DNA of 64,000 nt. Source: Paratinospora sagittata (Eukaryota > Streptophyta > Magnoliopsida > Ranunculales > Menispermaceae). The stretch lies in the NCBI GenBank assembly GCA_035771175.1, contig CM069593.1:33926741-33990740 (forward strand). The letters are read 5' to 3'. Under the pieces are notes generated by a model. It was not told where the DNA came from, searched no databases, and saw nothing but the letters and a program-made list of their open reading frames with translations. A program made the translations under genes and the position numbers. Shown here piece after piece: positions 1 through 13,024 of the stretch (the stretch's first letter is position 1; each line of letters starts with the position of its first letter).

Positions 1-1034
1 GTGTGTAGGGTAACCTCTCGATCAATCTCAGTACTAAAACTCTGAAAATTGCAAAGTCTTCAAAATCACTTCGATATAGTATTTCATTTTGAAAAAAATG
101 TTTTTCGAAAGGTTTTAATCATAATTTCAATGAGTGTTGAATTATTTAAAAGTTTATAATCTTATCTCAATATATTTTGAGTCAATGGAATGGTTCCTTA
201 GTTTTTTAAAATAAGGCTTTCCTGCAATTTGCCAAAATTTTCTATAAGGCACTAGCGCACTATTGGTGTTGATAGCACGCTGATAGGGTTCTATAAACAA
301 ATATTTGTTTTTCTGAAAAATTGTCAATGGCGCCCTATCCCCTTTTATAACTCGCTATAAAGCTGTTGCCGTGATCTTTCCATTTTTAGTAAAATGGGCA
401 ATAGCGCGCCATAGGCCTTGATACCACGCTATCGGAAACTAAAAAACTCGAGCTCTAGGGTTTGTGTACATAGACCTGTTATAGCCTGCTATCTGTCAAT
501 AGAGAACATGATACACAACCCAAAAGCACGCCATCCACGTCTGAGACAAAAATCTGATATTTCTAACGAGAAAAATGTGGCCACTTCTGCTTGCTCCATT
601 TTTCTATTCCTTACACAGTTTTGCTAGGTTATCTTAATTGAAATATTCTCTACCAACACCTTGATGATTCCCATTGTCTAGCACGCCCAGAACAACTTTA
701 GATTAAACAACGTTTTTAATTCAAATCATTCTGTACTATCTTGCTCTTTAACCTGCAACTGCTAATTTTATAAAGCCCTCATTCTCTGATTTTCAAAGAT
801 AGAACACACGATTTTTGCAAGTTAGACTGAGCTTTCCAAAGAGTGTTTAAATAGTAGAAAGTCGTGATTCTTGCATTTGCCCAAACAATCTTCGAACTGA
901 ATCAAAATTGCAAACTGTCTTGAAGATAACCTCATTATTTCGCAAGTTCTTCATTTTATCCCTTTTGTGCTGAGATTTCCAGAGGCTATCTATTGTTTTA
1001 AACTGTAAGTATATGAAGTGTTCTCGGTAAGAAA

Positions 1035-1111
1035 ACACATCAAACAAGAACACATCACCTGTATTTTTTTTTCTAAGAGCTACAACTGATCATCAACAAC
1101 ACATCAAACAA
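1035..1111 (+). repeat. Spaced direct repeat ACACATCAAACAA (unit 1 example)
   Basis: ACACATCAAACAAGA at 1035-1049 recurs at 1099-1113, 64 bp later. Nearly every monomer has the 13-bp core twice at the equivalent place. The T-tract lies between the two copies. Confidence 0.85.
1064..1072 (+). repeat. Variable T-tract (unit 1 example)
   Basis: Run of 9 T between GTA and CTAAGAGC. It is 8-10 T in other units and is interrupted as TATGTTTTTTT in units such as 31, 36, 42 and 43. Slippage here explains some of the 1-2 bp length differences. Confidence 0.85.
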
Positions 1112-1188
1112 GAGCTATCGAAGTCTGCAAAGATCAAGCTCGAAGAACGAAGACATATATCATGTCTAATGCATTGGTTTGATCTTTG

Positions 1189-2377
1189 GTGTGTAGGGGT
1201 AACCTCTCGATCAATCTCAGCACTAAAACTCTGAAAATTGCAAAGTCTTCAAAATCACTTCGATATAGTATTTCATTTTGAAAAAAATGTTTTTCGAAAG
1301 GTTTTAATCATAATTTCAATGAGTGTTGAATTATTTAAAAGTTTATAATCTTATCTCAATATATTTTGAGTCAATGGAATGGTTCCTTAGTTTTTTAAAA
1401 TAAGGCTTTCCAGCAATTTGCCAAAATTTTCTATTAGGCACTACCGCACTATTGGTGTTGATAGCACGCTGATAGGTTTCTTTAAATAAACATTTGTTTT
1501 TCTGAAAAATTGTCTATAGCGCGTTATCCCATTTGATAACTCGCTATAAAGCCGTTGTCGTGATCTTTCCATTTTTAGTAAAATGAGCAATAGCGCACCA
1601 TAGGCCTTGATATTACGCTATCGGAAAGTCAAAAACTCGAGCTCTGGGGTTTGTGTACATAGACCTGCTATAGCCTGCTATCTGTCAATAGAGAACATGA
1701 TACACAACCCAAAAGCACGCAATCCACGTCTGAGACAAAAATCTGATATTTTTAACGAGAAAAATGTGGGCACTTCTGCTTGCTCCATTTCTCTATTCCT
1801 TACACAGTTTTGCTAGGTTATCTTAATTGAAATATTCTCTACTAACACCTTGATGATTCCCATTGTCTAGCACGCCCAAAACAACTTTAGATTAAACAAC
1901 GTTTTGAATTCAAATCATTCTGTACTCTCTTGCTCTTTAACCTGCAACTGCTAATTTTATAAAGCCCTCATTCTCTGATTTTCAAAGATAGAACACACGG
2001 TTTTTGCAAGTTACACTGAGCTTTCCAAAGAGTGTTTAAATAGTAGAAAGTCGTGATTCTTGCATTTGCCCAAACAATCATCGAACTGAATCAAAATTGC
2101 AAACTGTCTTGAAGATAACCTCATTATTTCGCAAGTTCTTCATTTTATCCCTTTTGTGCTGAGATTTCCAGAGGCTATGTATTGTTTTAAACTGTAAGTA
2201 TATGAAGTGTTCTCGGTAAGAAAACACATCAAACAAGAACACATCACCTGTATTTTTTTTTCTAAGAGCTACAACGGATCATCAACAACACATCAAACAA
2301 TAGCTATCGAAGTCTACAAAGATCAAGCTCGAAGAACGAAGACATATATCATGTCTAATGCATTGGTTTGATCTTTG
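1189..2377 (+). repeat. Satellite unit 2 (1,189 bp)
   Basis: Full unit with one extra G in the phase motif (TAGGGG). It shares GAGCAATAGCGCACC and TTGATATTACGC with unit 4, suggesting a two-unit periodicity. The palindrome is degraded to GCGCGTTAT. Confidence 0.95.
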
Positions 2378-3564
2378 GTGTGTAGGGTAACCTCTCGATC
2401 AATCTCAGCACTAAAACTCTGAAAATTGCAAAGTCTTCAAAATCACTTCGATATAGTATTTCATTTTGAAAAAAATGTTTTTCGAAAGGTTTTAATCATA
2501 ATTTCACTGAGTGTTGAATTATTTAAAAGTTTATAATCTTATCTCAATATATTTTGAGTCAATGGAATGGATCCTTAGTTTTTTAAAATAAGGCTTTCCA
2601 GCAATTTGCCAAAATTTTCTATATGGCACTTGCGCACTATTGGAGTTGATAGCACGCTGATAGGGTTCTATAAATAAACATTTGTTTTTCTGAAAAATTG
2701 TCTATAGCGCGCTATCCCCTTTGATAACTCGCTATAAAGCTGTTGCCGTGATCTTTCCATTTTTAGTGAAATGGGCAATAGCGCGCCATAGGCCTTGATA
2801 ACACGCTATCGGAAAGTAAAAAACTCGAGCTCTAGGGTTTGTGTACATAGACCTGCTATAGCCTGCTATCTGTCAATAGAGAACATGATACACAACCCAA
2901 AAGCACGCAATCCACGTCTGAGACAAAAATCTGATATTTCTAACGAGAAAAATGTGGGCACTTCTGCTTGCTCCATTTCTCTATTCCTTACACAGTTTTG
3001 CTAGGTTATCTTAATTGAAATATTCTCTACTAACACCTTGATAATTCCCATTGTCTAGCACGCCCAAAACAACTTTAGATTAAACAACGTTTTTAATTCA
3101 AATCATTCTGTACTCTCTTGCTCTTTAACCTGCAACTGCTAATTTTATAAAGCCCTCATTCTCTGATTTTCAAACATAAAACACACGATTTTTGCAAGTT
3201 AGACTGAGCTTTCTAAAGAGTGTTTAAATAAAAGAAAGTCGTGATTCTTGCATTTGCCCAAACAATCTTCGAACTGAATCAAAATTGCAAACTGTCTTGA
3301 AAATAACCTCATTATTTCGCAAGTTCTTCATTTTATCCCTTTTGTGCTGAGATTTCCAGAGGCTATCTATTGTTTTAAACTGTAAGTATATGAAGTGTTC
3401 TCGGTAAGAAAAAACATCAAACAAGAAAACATCACCTGTATTTTTTTTCTAAGAGCTACAATTGATCATCAACAACACATCAAACAATAGCTATCGAAGT
3501 CTACAAAGATCAAGCTCGAAGAACGGAGACATATATCATGTCTAATGCATTGGTTTGATCTTTG
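2378..3564 (+). repeat. Satellite unit 3 (1,187 bp)
   Basis: Full unit with an intact ATAGCGCGCTAT palindrome at 2704-2715 and a GGATCC site at 2569-2574, which recurs only in units 29-32, 35, 37 and 40. Confidence 0.95.
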
Positions 3565-4750
3565 GTGTGTAGGGTAACCTCTCGATCAATCTCAGCACTA
3601 AAACTCTGAAAATTGCAAAGTCTTCAAAATCACTTCGATATAGTATTTCATTTTGAAAAAAATGTTTTTCGAAAGATTTTAATCATAATTTCAATGAGTA
3701 TTGAATTATTTAAAAGTTTATAATCTTATCTCAATATATTTTTAGTCAATGGAATGCTTCCTTAGTTTTTTAAAATAAGGCTTTCCAGCAATTTGCCAAA
3801 ATTTTTTATAAGGCACTAGCGCACTATTGGTGTTGATAGCACGCTGATAGGGTTCTATAAATAAACATTTGTTTTTCTGAAAAATTGTCTATAGCGCCTT
3901 ATCCCCTTTGATAACTCGCTATAAAGCTGTTGTCGTGATCTTTCCATTTTTAGTAAAATGAGCAATAGCGCACCATAGGCCTTGATATTACGCTATCGGA
4001 AAGTCAAAAACTCGAGCTCTAGGGTTTGTGTACATAGACCTGCTATAGCCTGCTATCTGTCAATAGAGAACATGATACACAACCCAAAAGCACGCAATCC
4101 ACGTCTGAGAAAAAAATCTGATATTTCTAACGAGAAAAATCTGGGCACTTCTGCTTGCTCCATTTTTCTATTCGTTACACACTTTTGCTTAACTCTTAAT
4201 TGAAATATTCTCTACTAACACCTTGATGATTCCCATTGTCTAGCACGCCCACAACAACTTTAGATTAAACAACGTTTTGAATTCAAATCATTTTGTACTC
4301 TCTTGCTTTTTACCTTGCAACTGTTAATTTTATAAAGCCCTCATTCTCTGATTTTCAAAGATAGAACACACGATTTTTGCAAGTTAGACTGAGCTTTCCA
4401 AAGTTTGTTTAAATAGAAGAAAGTCGTGATTCTTGCATTTGCCCAAACAATCTTCGAACTGAATCAAAATTGCAAACTGTCTTGAAAATAACCTCATTAT
4501 TTCGCAAGTTCTTCATTTTATCCCTTTTGTGCTGAGATTTCCAGAGGCTATCTATTGTTTTAAACTGTAAGTATATGAAGTGTTCTCGGTAAGAAAACAC
4601 ATCAAACAAGAACACATCACCTGTATTTTTTTTTCTAAGTGCTACAACTTATCATCAACAACACATCAAACAATAGCTATCGAAGTCTACAAAGATCAAG
4701 CTCGAAGAACGAAGACATATATCATGTCTAATGCATTGGTTTGATCTTTG
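3565..4750 (+). repeat. Satellite unit 4 (1,186 bp)
   Basis: Full unit. It has the GCTTAACTCTTAATTG form (2 bp shorter than GCTAGGTTATCTTAATTG), shared with units 21 and 23-26, and the TTGATATTACGC variant of unit 2. Confidence 0.95.
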
Positions 4751-5938
4751 GTGTGTAGGGTAACCTCTCGATCAATCTCATCACTAAAACTCTGAAAATT
4801 GCAAAAGTCTTCAAAATCACTTCGATATAGTATTTCATTTTGAAAAAAATGTTTTTCGAAAGGTTTTAATCATAATTTCAATGAGTGTTGAATTATTTAA
4901 AAGTTTATAATCTTATCTCAATATATTTTGAGTCAATGGAATGGTTCCTTAGTTTTTTAAAATAAGGCTTTCCAGCAATTTGCCAAAATTTTCTATAAGG
5001 CACTAGCGCACTATTGGTGTTGATAGCACGCTGATAGGGTTCTATAAATAAATATTTGTTTTTCTGAAAAATTGTCAATGGCGCCCTATCCCCTTTTATA
5101 ACTCGCTATAAAGCTGTTGCCGTGATCTTTGCATTTTTAGTAAAATGGGCAATAGCGCGCCATAGGCCTTGATAATGCGCTATCGTGAAGTCAAAAACTC
5201 GAGCACTAGGGTTTGTGTACATAGACCTGCTATAGCCTGCTATCTGTCAATAGAGAACATGATACACAACCCAAAAGCACGCAATCCACGTCTGAGGCAA
5301 AAATCTGATATTTCTTACGAGAAAAATGTGGGCACTTCTGCTTGCTCCATTTTTCTATTCCTTACACAGTTTTGCTAGGTTCTCTTAATTGAAATATTCT
5401 CTACTAACACCGTGATGATTCCCATTGTCTAGCACGCCCAGAACAACTTTAGATTAAACAACGTTTTGAATTCAAATCATTCTGTACTATCTTGCTCTTT
5501 AACCTGCAACTGCTAATTTTTTAAAGCCCTCATTTTCTTATTTTCAAAGATAGAACACACGATTTTTGCAAGTTAGACTGAGCTTTCCAAAGAGTGTTTA
5601 AATAGAAGAAAGTCGTGATTCTTGCATTTGCCCAAACAATCTTCGAACTGAATCAAAATTGCAAACTGTCTTGAAGATAACCTCATTATTTCGCAAGTTC
5701 TTCATTTTATCCCTTTTGTGCTGAGATTTCCAGAGGCTATCTATTGTTTAAAACAGGAAGTATATGAAGTGTTCTCGGTAAGAAAAAACATCAAACAAGA
5801 ACACATCACCTGTATTTTTTTTCTAAGAGCTACAACTGATCATCAACAACACATCAAACAATAGCTATCGAAGTCTACAAATATCAAGCTCGAAGAACGA
5901 AGACATATATCATGTCTAATGCATTGGTTTGATCTTTG
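4751..5938 (+). repeat. Satellite unit 5 (1,188 bp)
   Basis: Full unit. It shares CAATGGCGCCCTAT with unit 1, and ATCGTGAAG, GAGCACTAGG and ACCGTGATG with unit 7. Confidence 0.95.
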
Positions 5939-7120
5939 GTGTGTAGGGTAACCTCTCGATCAATCTCAGCACTAAAACTCTGAAAATTGCAAAGTCTTCA
6001 AAATCACTTCGATATAGTATTTCATTTTGAAAAAAATGTTTTTCGAAAGGTTTTAATCATAATTTCAATGAGTGTTGAATTATGTAAAAGTTTATAATCT
6101 TATCTCAATATATTTTGAGTCAATGGAATGGTTCCTTAGTTTTTTAAAATAAGGCTTTCCAGCAATTTGCCAAAATTTTCTATAAGGCACTAGCGCACTA
6201 TTGGTGTTTATAGCGCGCTGATAGGGTTCTATAAATAAATATTTATTTTTCTGAAAAATTGTCAATAGCGCGCTATCCCCTTTGATAACTCGCTATAAAG
6301 CTGTTGTCGTGATCTTTCCATTTTTAGTAAAATGGGCATTAGCGCGCCATAGGCCTTGATAACACGCTATCGGAAAGTCAAAAACTCGAGCTCTAGGATT
6401 TGTGTACATAGACCTGCTATCTGTCAATAGAGAACATGATATACACAACCCAAAAGCAGGCAATCCACGTCTGAGACAAGAATCTGATATTTCTAACGAG
6501 AAAAATGTGGGCACTTCTGCTTGCTCCATTTTTTTATTCCTTACACAGTTTTGCTAGGTTATCTTAATTGAAATATTCTCTACTAACACCTTGATGATTC
6601 CCATTGTCTAGCACGCCCAAAACAACTTTAGATTAAACAACGTTTTGAATTCAAATCATTCTGTACTCTCTTGCTCTTTAACCTGCAACTGCTAATTTTA
6701 TAAAGCCCTCATTCTCTTATTTTCAAAGATAGAACACAAGATTTTTGCAAGTTAGACTGAGCTTTCCAAAGAGTGTTTAAATAGAAGAAAGTCGTAATTC
6801 TTGCATTTGCCCAAACAATCTTCGAACTGAATCAAAATTGCAAACTGTCTTGAAGATAACCTCATTATTTCGCAAGTTCTTCATTTTATCCCTTTTGTGC
6901 TGAGATTTCCAGAGGCTATCTATTGTTTTAAACTGTAGGTATATATGAAGTGTTCTCGGTAAGAAAACACATCAAACAAGAACACATCACCTGTATTTTT
7001 TTTTCTAAGAGCTACAACTGATCATCAACAACACATCAAACAATAGCTATCGAAGTCTACAAAGATCAAGCTCGAAGAACGAAGACATATATCATGTCTA
7101 CTGCATTGGTTTGATCTTTG
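5939..7120 (+). repeat. Satellite unit 6 (1,182 bp), 10-bp-deletion subfamily
   Basis: One CCTGCTATAG copy is lost (junction 6420/6421). The linked markers GATATACAC and AAGCAGGCAATCC follow. A 2-bp TA expansion is seen at about 6940-6950. Confidence 0.95.
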
Positions 7121-8308
7121 GTGTGTAGGGTAACCTCTCTATCAATCTCAACCCTAAAACTCTGAAAATTGCAAAAGTCTTCAAAATCACTTTGATATAG
7201 TATTTCATTTTGAAAAAAATGTTTTTCGAAAGGTTTTAATCATAATTTCAATGAGTGTTGAATTGTTTAAAAGTTTATAATCTTATCTCAATATATTTTG
7301 AGCTAATGGAATGGTTCCTTAGTTTTTTAAAATAAGGGTTTCCAGCAATTTGCCAAAATTTTCTATAAGGCACTAGCGCACTATTGGTGTTGATAGCGCG
7401 CTGATAGGGTTCTATAAATAAATATTTGTTTTTCTGAAAAATTGTCAATAGCGCGCTATCCCCTTTGATAACTCGCTATAAAGCTGTTGCCGTGATCTTT
7501 CCATTTTTAGTAAAATGGGCAATAGCGTGCCATAGGCCTTGATAACACGCTATCGTGAAGTCAAAAACTCGAGCACTAGGGTTTGTGTACATAGACCTGC
7601 TATAGCCTGCTATCTGTCAATAGAGAACATGATACACAACCCAAAAGCACGCAATCCACGTCTGAGACAAAAATCTGATATTTCTAACGAGAAAAATGTG
7701 GGCACTTCTGCTTGCTCCATTTTTCTATTCCTTACACAGTTTTGCTAGGTTCTCTTAATTGAAATATTCTCTACTAACACCGTGATGATTCCTATTGTCT
7801 AGCACGCCCAGAACAACTTTAGATTAAACAACGTTTTGAATTCAAATCATTCTGTACTATCTTGCTCTTTAACCTGCAACTGCTAATTTTATAAAGCCCT
7901 CATTCTCTGATTTTCAAAGATAGAACACACGATTTTTGCAAGTTAGACTGAGCTTTCCAAAGAGTGTTTAAATAGAAGAAAGTCGTGATTCTTGCATTTG
8001 CCCAAACAATCTTCGAACTGAATCAAAATTGCAAACTGTCTTGAAGATAACGTCATTATTTCGCAAGTTCTTCATTTTATCCCTTTTGTGCTGAGATTTC
8101 CAGAGGCTATCTATTGTTTTAAACTGTAAGCATATGAAGTGTTCTCGGTAAGAAAAAACATCAAACAAGAACACATCACCTGTATTTTTTTTCTAAGAGC
8201 TACAACTGATCATCAACAACACATTAAACAATAGCTATCGAAGTCTACAAAGATGAAGCTCGAAGAACGAAGACATATATCATGTCTGATGCATTGGTTT
8301 GATCTTTG
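7121..8308 (+). repeat. Satellite unit 7 (1,188 bp)
   Basis: Full unit of the unit-5 type (ATCGTGAAG, GAGCACTAGG). Its 3' half (AACGTCATT, GTAAGCATATG, TGTCTGATGC) matches unit 8, so an exchange point lies inside the unit. Confidence 0.95.
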
Positions 8309-9486
8309 GTGTGTAGGGTAACCTCTCGATCGATCTCAGCACTAAAACTCTGAAAATTGCAAAGTCTTCAAAATCACTTCGATATAGTATTTCATTTTGA
8401 AAAAAATGTTTTTCGAAAGGTTTTAATCATAATTTCAATGAGTGTTGAATTATTTAAAAGTTTATAATCTTATCTCAATATATTTTGAGTCAATGGAATG
8501 GTTCCTTAGTTTTTTAAAATAAGGCTTTCCAGCAATTTGCCAAAATTTTCTATAAGGCACTAGCGCACTATTGGTGTTTATAGCGCGCTGATAGGGTTCT
8601 ATAAATAAATATTTGTTTTTCTAAAAAATTGTCAATAGCGCGCTATCCCCTTTGATAACTCGCTATAAAGCTGTTGCCGTGATCTTTCCATTTTTAGTAA
8701 AATGGGCAATAGCGCGCATAGGCCTTGATAAAACGCTATCGAAAAGTCAAAAACTCCAGCTCTAGGCTTTGTGTACATAGACCTGCTATCTGTCAATAGA
8801 GAACATGGTATACACAACCCAAAAGCAGGCAATCCACGTCTGAGACAAAAATCTGATATTTCTAACGAGAAAAATGTGGGCACTTCTGCTTGCTCCATTT
8901 TTCTATTCCTTACACAGTTTTGCTAGGTTATCTTAATTGAAATATTCTCTACTAACACCTTGATGATTCCCATTGTCTAGCACGCCCAAAACAACTTTAA
9001 AATAAACACCGTTTTGAATTCAAATCATTCTGTACTCTCTTGCTCTTTAACCTGCAACTGCTAATTTTATAAAGCCCTCATTCTCTGATTTTCAAATATA
9101 GAACACACGATTTTTGCAAGTTAGACTGAGCTTTCCAAAGAGTTTTTAAATAGAAGAAAGTCGTGATTCTTGCATTTGCCCAAACAATCTTCGAACTGAA
9201 TCAAAATTGCAAACTGTCTTGAAGATAACGTCATTATTTCGCAAGTTCTTCATTTTATCCCTTTTGTGCTGAGATTTCCAGAGGCTATCTATTGTTTTAA
9301 ACTGTAAGCATATGAAGTGTTCTCGGTAAGAAAAAACATCAAACAAGAACACATCACCTGTATTTTTTTTCTAAGAGCTACAACTGATCATCAACAACAC
9401 ATTAAACAATAGCTATCGAAGTCTACAAAGATGAAGCTCGAAGAACGAAGACATATATCATGTCTGATGCATTGGTTTGATCTTTG
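8309..9486 (+). repeat. Satellite unit 8 (1,178 bp), 10-bp-deletion subfamily
   Basis: Deletion junction at 8789/8790. It has lost the CTCGAG/GAGCTC pair (CTCCAGCTC) and one C of GCGCGCCATAGG. It is a near-identical twin of unit 9. Confidence 0.95.
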
Positions 9487-10664
9487 GTGTGTAGGGTAAC
9501 CTCTCGATCGATCTCAGCACTAAAACTCTGAAAATTGCAAGGTCTTCAAAATCACTTCGATATAGTATTTCATTTTGAAAAAAATGTTTTTCGAAAGGTT
9601 TTAATCATAATTTCAATGAGTGTTGAATTATTTAAAAGTTTATAATCTTATCTCAATATATTTTGAGTCAATGGAATGGTTCCTTAGTTTTTTAAAATAA
9701 GGCTTTCCAGCAATTTGCCAAAATTTTCTATAAGGCACTAGCGCACTATTGGTGTTTATAGCGCGCTGATAGGGTTCTATAAATAAATATTTGTTTTTCT
9801 AAAAAATTGTCAATAGCGCGCTATCCCCTTTGATAACTCGCTATAAAGCTGTTGCCGTGATCTTTCCATTTTTAGTAAAATGGGCAATAGCGCGCATAGG
9901 CCTTGATAAAACGCTATCGAAAAGTCAAAAACTCCAGCTCTAGGCTTTGTGTACATAGACCTGCTATCTGTCAATAGAGAACATGATATACACAACCCAA
10001 AAGCAGGCAATCCACGTCTGAGACAAAAATCTGATATTTCTAACGAGAAAAATGTTGGCACTTCTGCTTGCTCCATTTTTCTATTCCTTACACAGTTTTG
10101 CTAGGTTATCTTAATTGAAATATTCTCTACTAACACCTTGATGATTCCCATTGTCTAGCACGCCCAAAACAACTTTAAAATAAACACCGTTTTGAATTCA
10201 AATCATTCTGTACTCTCTTGCTCTTTAACCTGCAACTGCTAATTTTATAAAGCCCTCATTCTCTGATTTTCAAATATAGAACACACGATTTTTGCAAGTT
10301 AGACTGAGCTTTCCAAAGAGTGTTTAAATAGAAGAAAGTCGTGATTCTTGCATTTGCCCAAACAATCTTCGAACTGAATCAAAATTGCAAACTGTCTTGA
10401 AGATAACGTCATTATTTCGCAAGTTCTTCATTTTATCCCTTTTGTGCTGAGATTTCCAGAGGCTATCTATTGTTTTAAACTGTAAGTATATGAAGTGTTC
10501 TCGGTAAGAAAAAACATCAAACAAGAACACATCACCTGTATTTTTTTTCTAAGAGCTACAACTGATCATCAACAACACATTAAACAATAGCTATCGAAGT
10601 CTACAAAGATGAAGCTCGAAGAACGAAGACATATATCATGTCTGATGCATTGGTTTGATCTTTG
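9487..10664 (+). repeat. Satellite unit 9 (1,178 bp), 10-bp-deletion subfamily
   Basis: Deletion junction at 9967/9968. It differs from unit 8 by only a few substitutions (for example GCAAGGTC for GCAAAGTC), marking a recent single-unit duplication. Confidence 0.95.
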
Positions 10665-11843
10665 GTGTGTAGGGTAACTTCTCGATCGATCTCAGCACTA
10701 AAACTCTGAAAATTGCAAAGTCTTCAAAATCACTTCGATATAGTATTTCATTTTGAAAAAAATGTTTTTCGAAAGGTTTTAATCAAAATTTCAATGAGTG
10801 TTGAATTATTTAAAAGTTTATAATCTTATCTCAATATATTTTGAGTCAATGAAATGGTTCCTTAGTTTTTTAAAATAAGGCTTTCCAGCAATTTGCCAAA
10901 ATTTTCTATAAGGCACTAGCGCACTATTGGTGTTTATAGCACGCTGATAGGGTTCTATAAATAAATATTTGTTTTTCTGAAAAATTGTCAATAGCGCGCT
11001 ATCCCCTTTGATAACTCGCTATAAAGCTGTTGTCGTGATCTTTCCATTTTTAGTAAAATGGGCAATAGCGTGCCATAGGCCTTGATAACACGCTATCGGA
11101 AAGTCAAAAACTCGAGCTCTAGGGTTTGTGTACATAGACCTGCTATCTGTCAATGGAGAACATGATATACACAACCCAAATGCAGGCAATCCACGTCTGA
11201 GACAAAAATCTGATATTTCTAACGAGAAAAATGTGGGCACTTCTGCTTGCTCCATTTTTCTATTCCTTACACAGTTTTGCTAGGTTATCTTAATTGAAAT
11301 ATTCTCTACTAACACCTTGATGATTCCCATTGTCTAGCACGCCCAAAACAACTTTAGATTAAACAACGTTTTGAATTCAAATCATTCTGTACTCTCTTGC
11401 TCTTTAACCTGCAACTGCTAATTTTATAAAGCCCTCATTCTCTGATTTTCAAAGATAGAACACACGATTTTTGCAAGTTAGACTGAGCTTTCCAAAGAGT
11501 GTTTAAATAGAAGAAAGTCGGGATTCTTGCATTTGCCCAAACAATCTTCGAACTGAATCAAAATTGCGAACTGTCTTGAAGATAACCTCATTATTTCGCA
11601 AGTTCTTCATTTTATCCCTTTTGTGCTGAGATTTCCAGAGGCTATCTATTGTTTTAAACTGTAAGTAGATGAAGTGTTCTCGGTAAGAAAACACATCAAA
11701 CAAGAACACATCACCTGTATTTTTTTTCTAAGAGCTACAACTGATCATCAACAACACATCAAACAATAGCTATCGAAGTCTACAAAGATCAAGCTCGAAG
11801 AACGAAGACATATATCATGTCTAATGCATTGGTTTGATCTTTG
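10665..11843 (+). repeat. Satellite unit 10 (1,179 bp), 10-bp-deletion subfamily
   Basis: Deletion junction at 11146/11147. It keeps the 5' marker GATCGATCTC of units 8 and 9, while its 3' half returns to the common form (GATAACCTC). Confidence 0.95.
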
Positions 11844-13024
11844 GTGTGTAGGGTAACCTCTCGATCAATCTCAACACTAAAACTCTGAAAATTGCAAAAG
11901 TCTTCAAAATCACTTCGATATAGTATTTCATTTTGAAAAAAAATATTTTTCGAAAGGTTTTAATCATAATTTCCATGAGTGTTGAATTATTTAAAAGTTT
12001 ATAATCTTATCTCAATATATTTTGAGTTAATGGAATGGTTCCTTAGTTTTTTAAAATAACGCTTTCCAGCAATTTGCCAAAATTTTCTATAAGGCACTAG
12101 CGCACTATTGGTGTTGATAGCACGCTGATAGGGTTCTATAAATAAACATTTGTTTTTCTGAAAAATTGTCTATAGCGCGCTATCCCCTTTGATAACTCGC
12201 TATAAAGCTGTTGCCGTGATCTTTCCATTTTTAGTAAAATGGGCAATAGCGTGCCATAGGCCTTGATAACACGCTATCGGAAAGTCAAAAACTCGAGCTC
12301 TAGGGTTTGTGTACATAGACCTGCTATCTGTCAATGGAGAACATGATATACACAACCCAAAAGCAGGCAATCCACGTCTGAGACAAAAATCTGATATTTC
12401 TAACGAGAAAAATGTGGGCACTTCTGCTTGCTCCATTTTTCTATTCCTTACACAGTTTTGCTAGGTTATCTTAATTGAAATATTCTCTACTAACACCTTG
12501 ATGATTCCCATTGTCTAGCACGCCCAAAACAACTTTAGATTAAACAACGTTTTGAATTCAAATCATTCTGTACTCTCTTGCTCTTTAACCTGCAACTGCT
12601 AATTTTATAAAGCCCTCATTCTCTGATTTTCAAATATAGAGCACACGATTTTTGCAAGTTAGACTGAGCTTTCCAAAGAGTGTTTAAATAGAAGAAAGTC
12701 GTGATTCTTGCATTTGCCCAAACAATCTTCGAACTGAATCAAAATTGCAAATTGTCTTAAAGATAGCCTCATTATTTCGTAAGTTCTTTATTTTATCCCT
12801 TTTGTGCTGAGATTTCCAGAGGCTATCTATTATTTTAAACTGTAAGTATATGAAGTGTTCTCGGTAAGAAAACACATCGAACAAGAACACATCACCTGTA
12901 TTTTTTTTCTAAGAGCTACAACTGATCATCAACAACACATCAAACAATAGCTATCGAAGTCTACAAAGATCAAGCTCGAAGAACGAAGACATATATCATG
13001 TCTAATGCATTGGTTTGATCTTTG
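11844..13024 (+). repeat. Satellite unit 11 (1,181 bp), 10-bp-deletion subfamily
   Basis: Deletion junction at 12327/12328. The 3' marker ATTGTCTTAAAGATAGCC is shared only with unit 15, four units to the right. Confidence 0.95.

Larger units (their letters stand above)
1..1188 (+). repeat. Satellite unit 1 (1,188 bp)
   Basis: Full unit. It carries the variant CAATGGCGCCCTAT at the palindrome position (325-338), which recurs in unit 5, four units away. It ends with CAAGAGCTATCG where most units have CAATAGCTATCG. Confidence 0.95.

Noticed and set aside
847..1053. Minus-strand 68-codon frame repeated in most units
   Set aside because: It starts at GTG, has no similarity to a family I recognise, and its uniformity is explained by repeat homogenisation.
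2795..3004. Plus-strand ~69-codon frame repeated in most units, extended to 72-123 codons in some
   Set aside because: The start codon is TTG in nearly all copies, there is no recognisable domain, frame breaks occur in many units, and the frame is simply part of the tandem repeat.
3252..3290. Polymerase III box-B-like GTTCGAA on the minus strand (complement of TTCGAAC)
   Set aside because: Only the short core matches; there is no box A at a suitable distance and no cloverleaf potential was seen.
6293..6529. Minus-strand 78-88-codon ATG frame in units with the 10-bp deletion
   Set aside because: It is open only because the deletion shifts the frame, it lies antisense to the other repeat frame, and it has no recognisable protein features.
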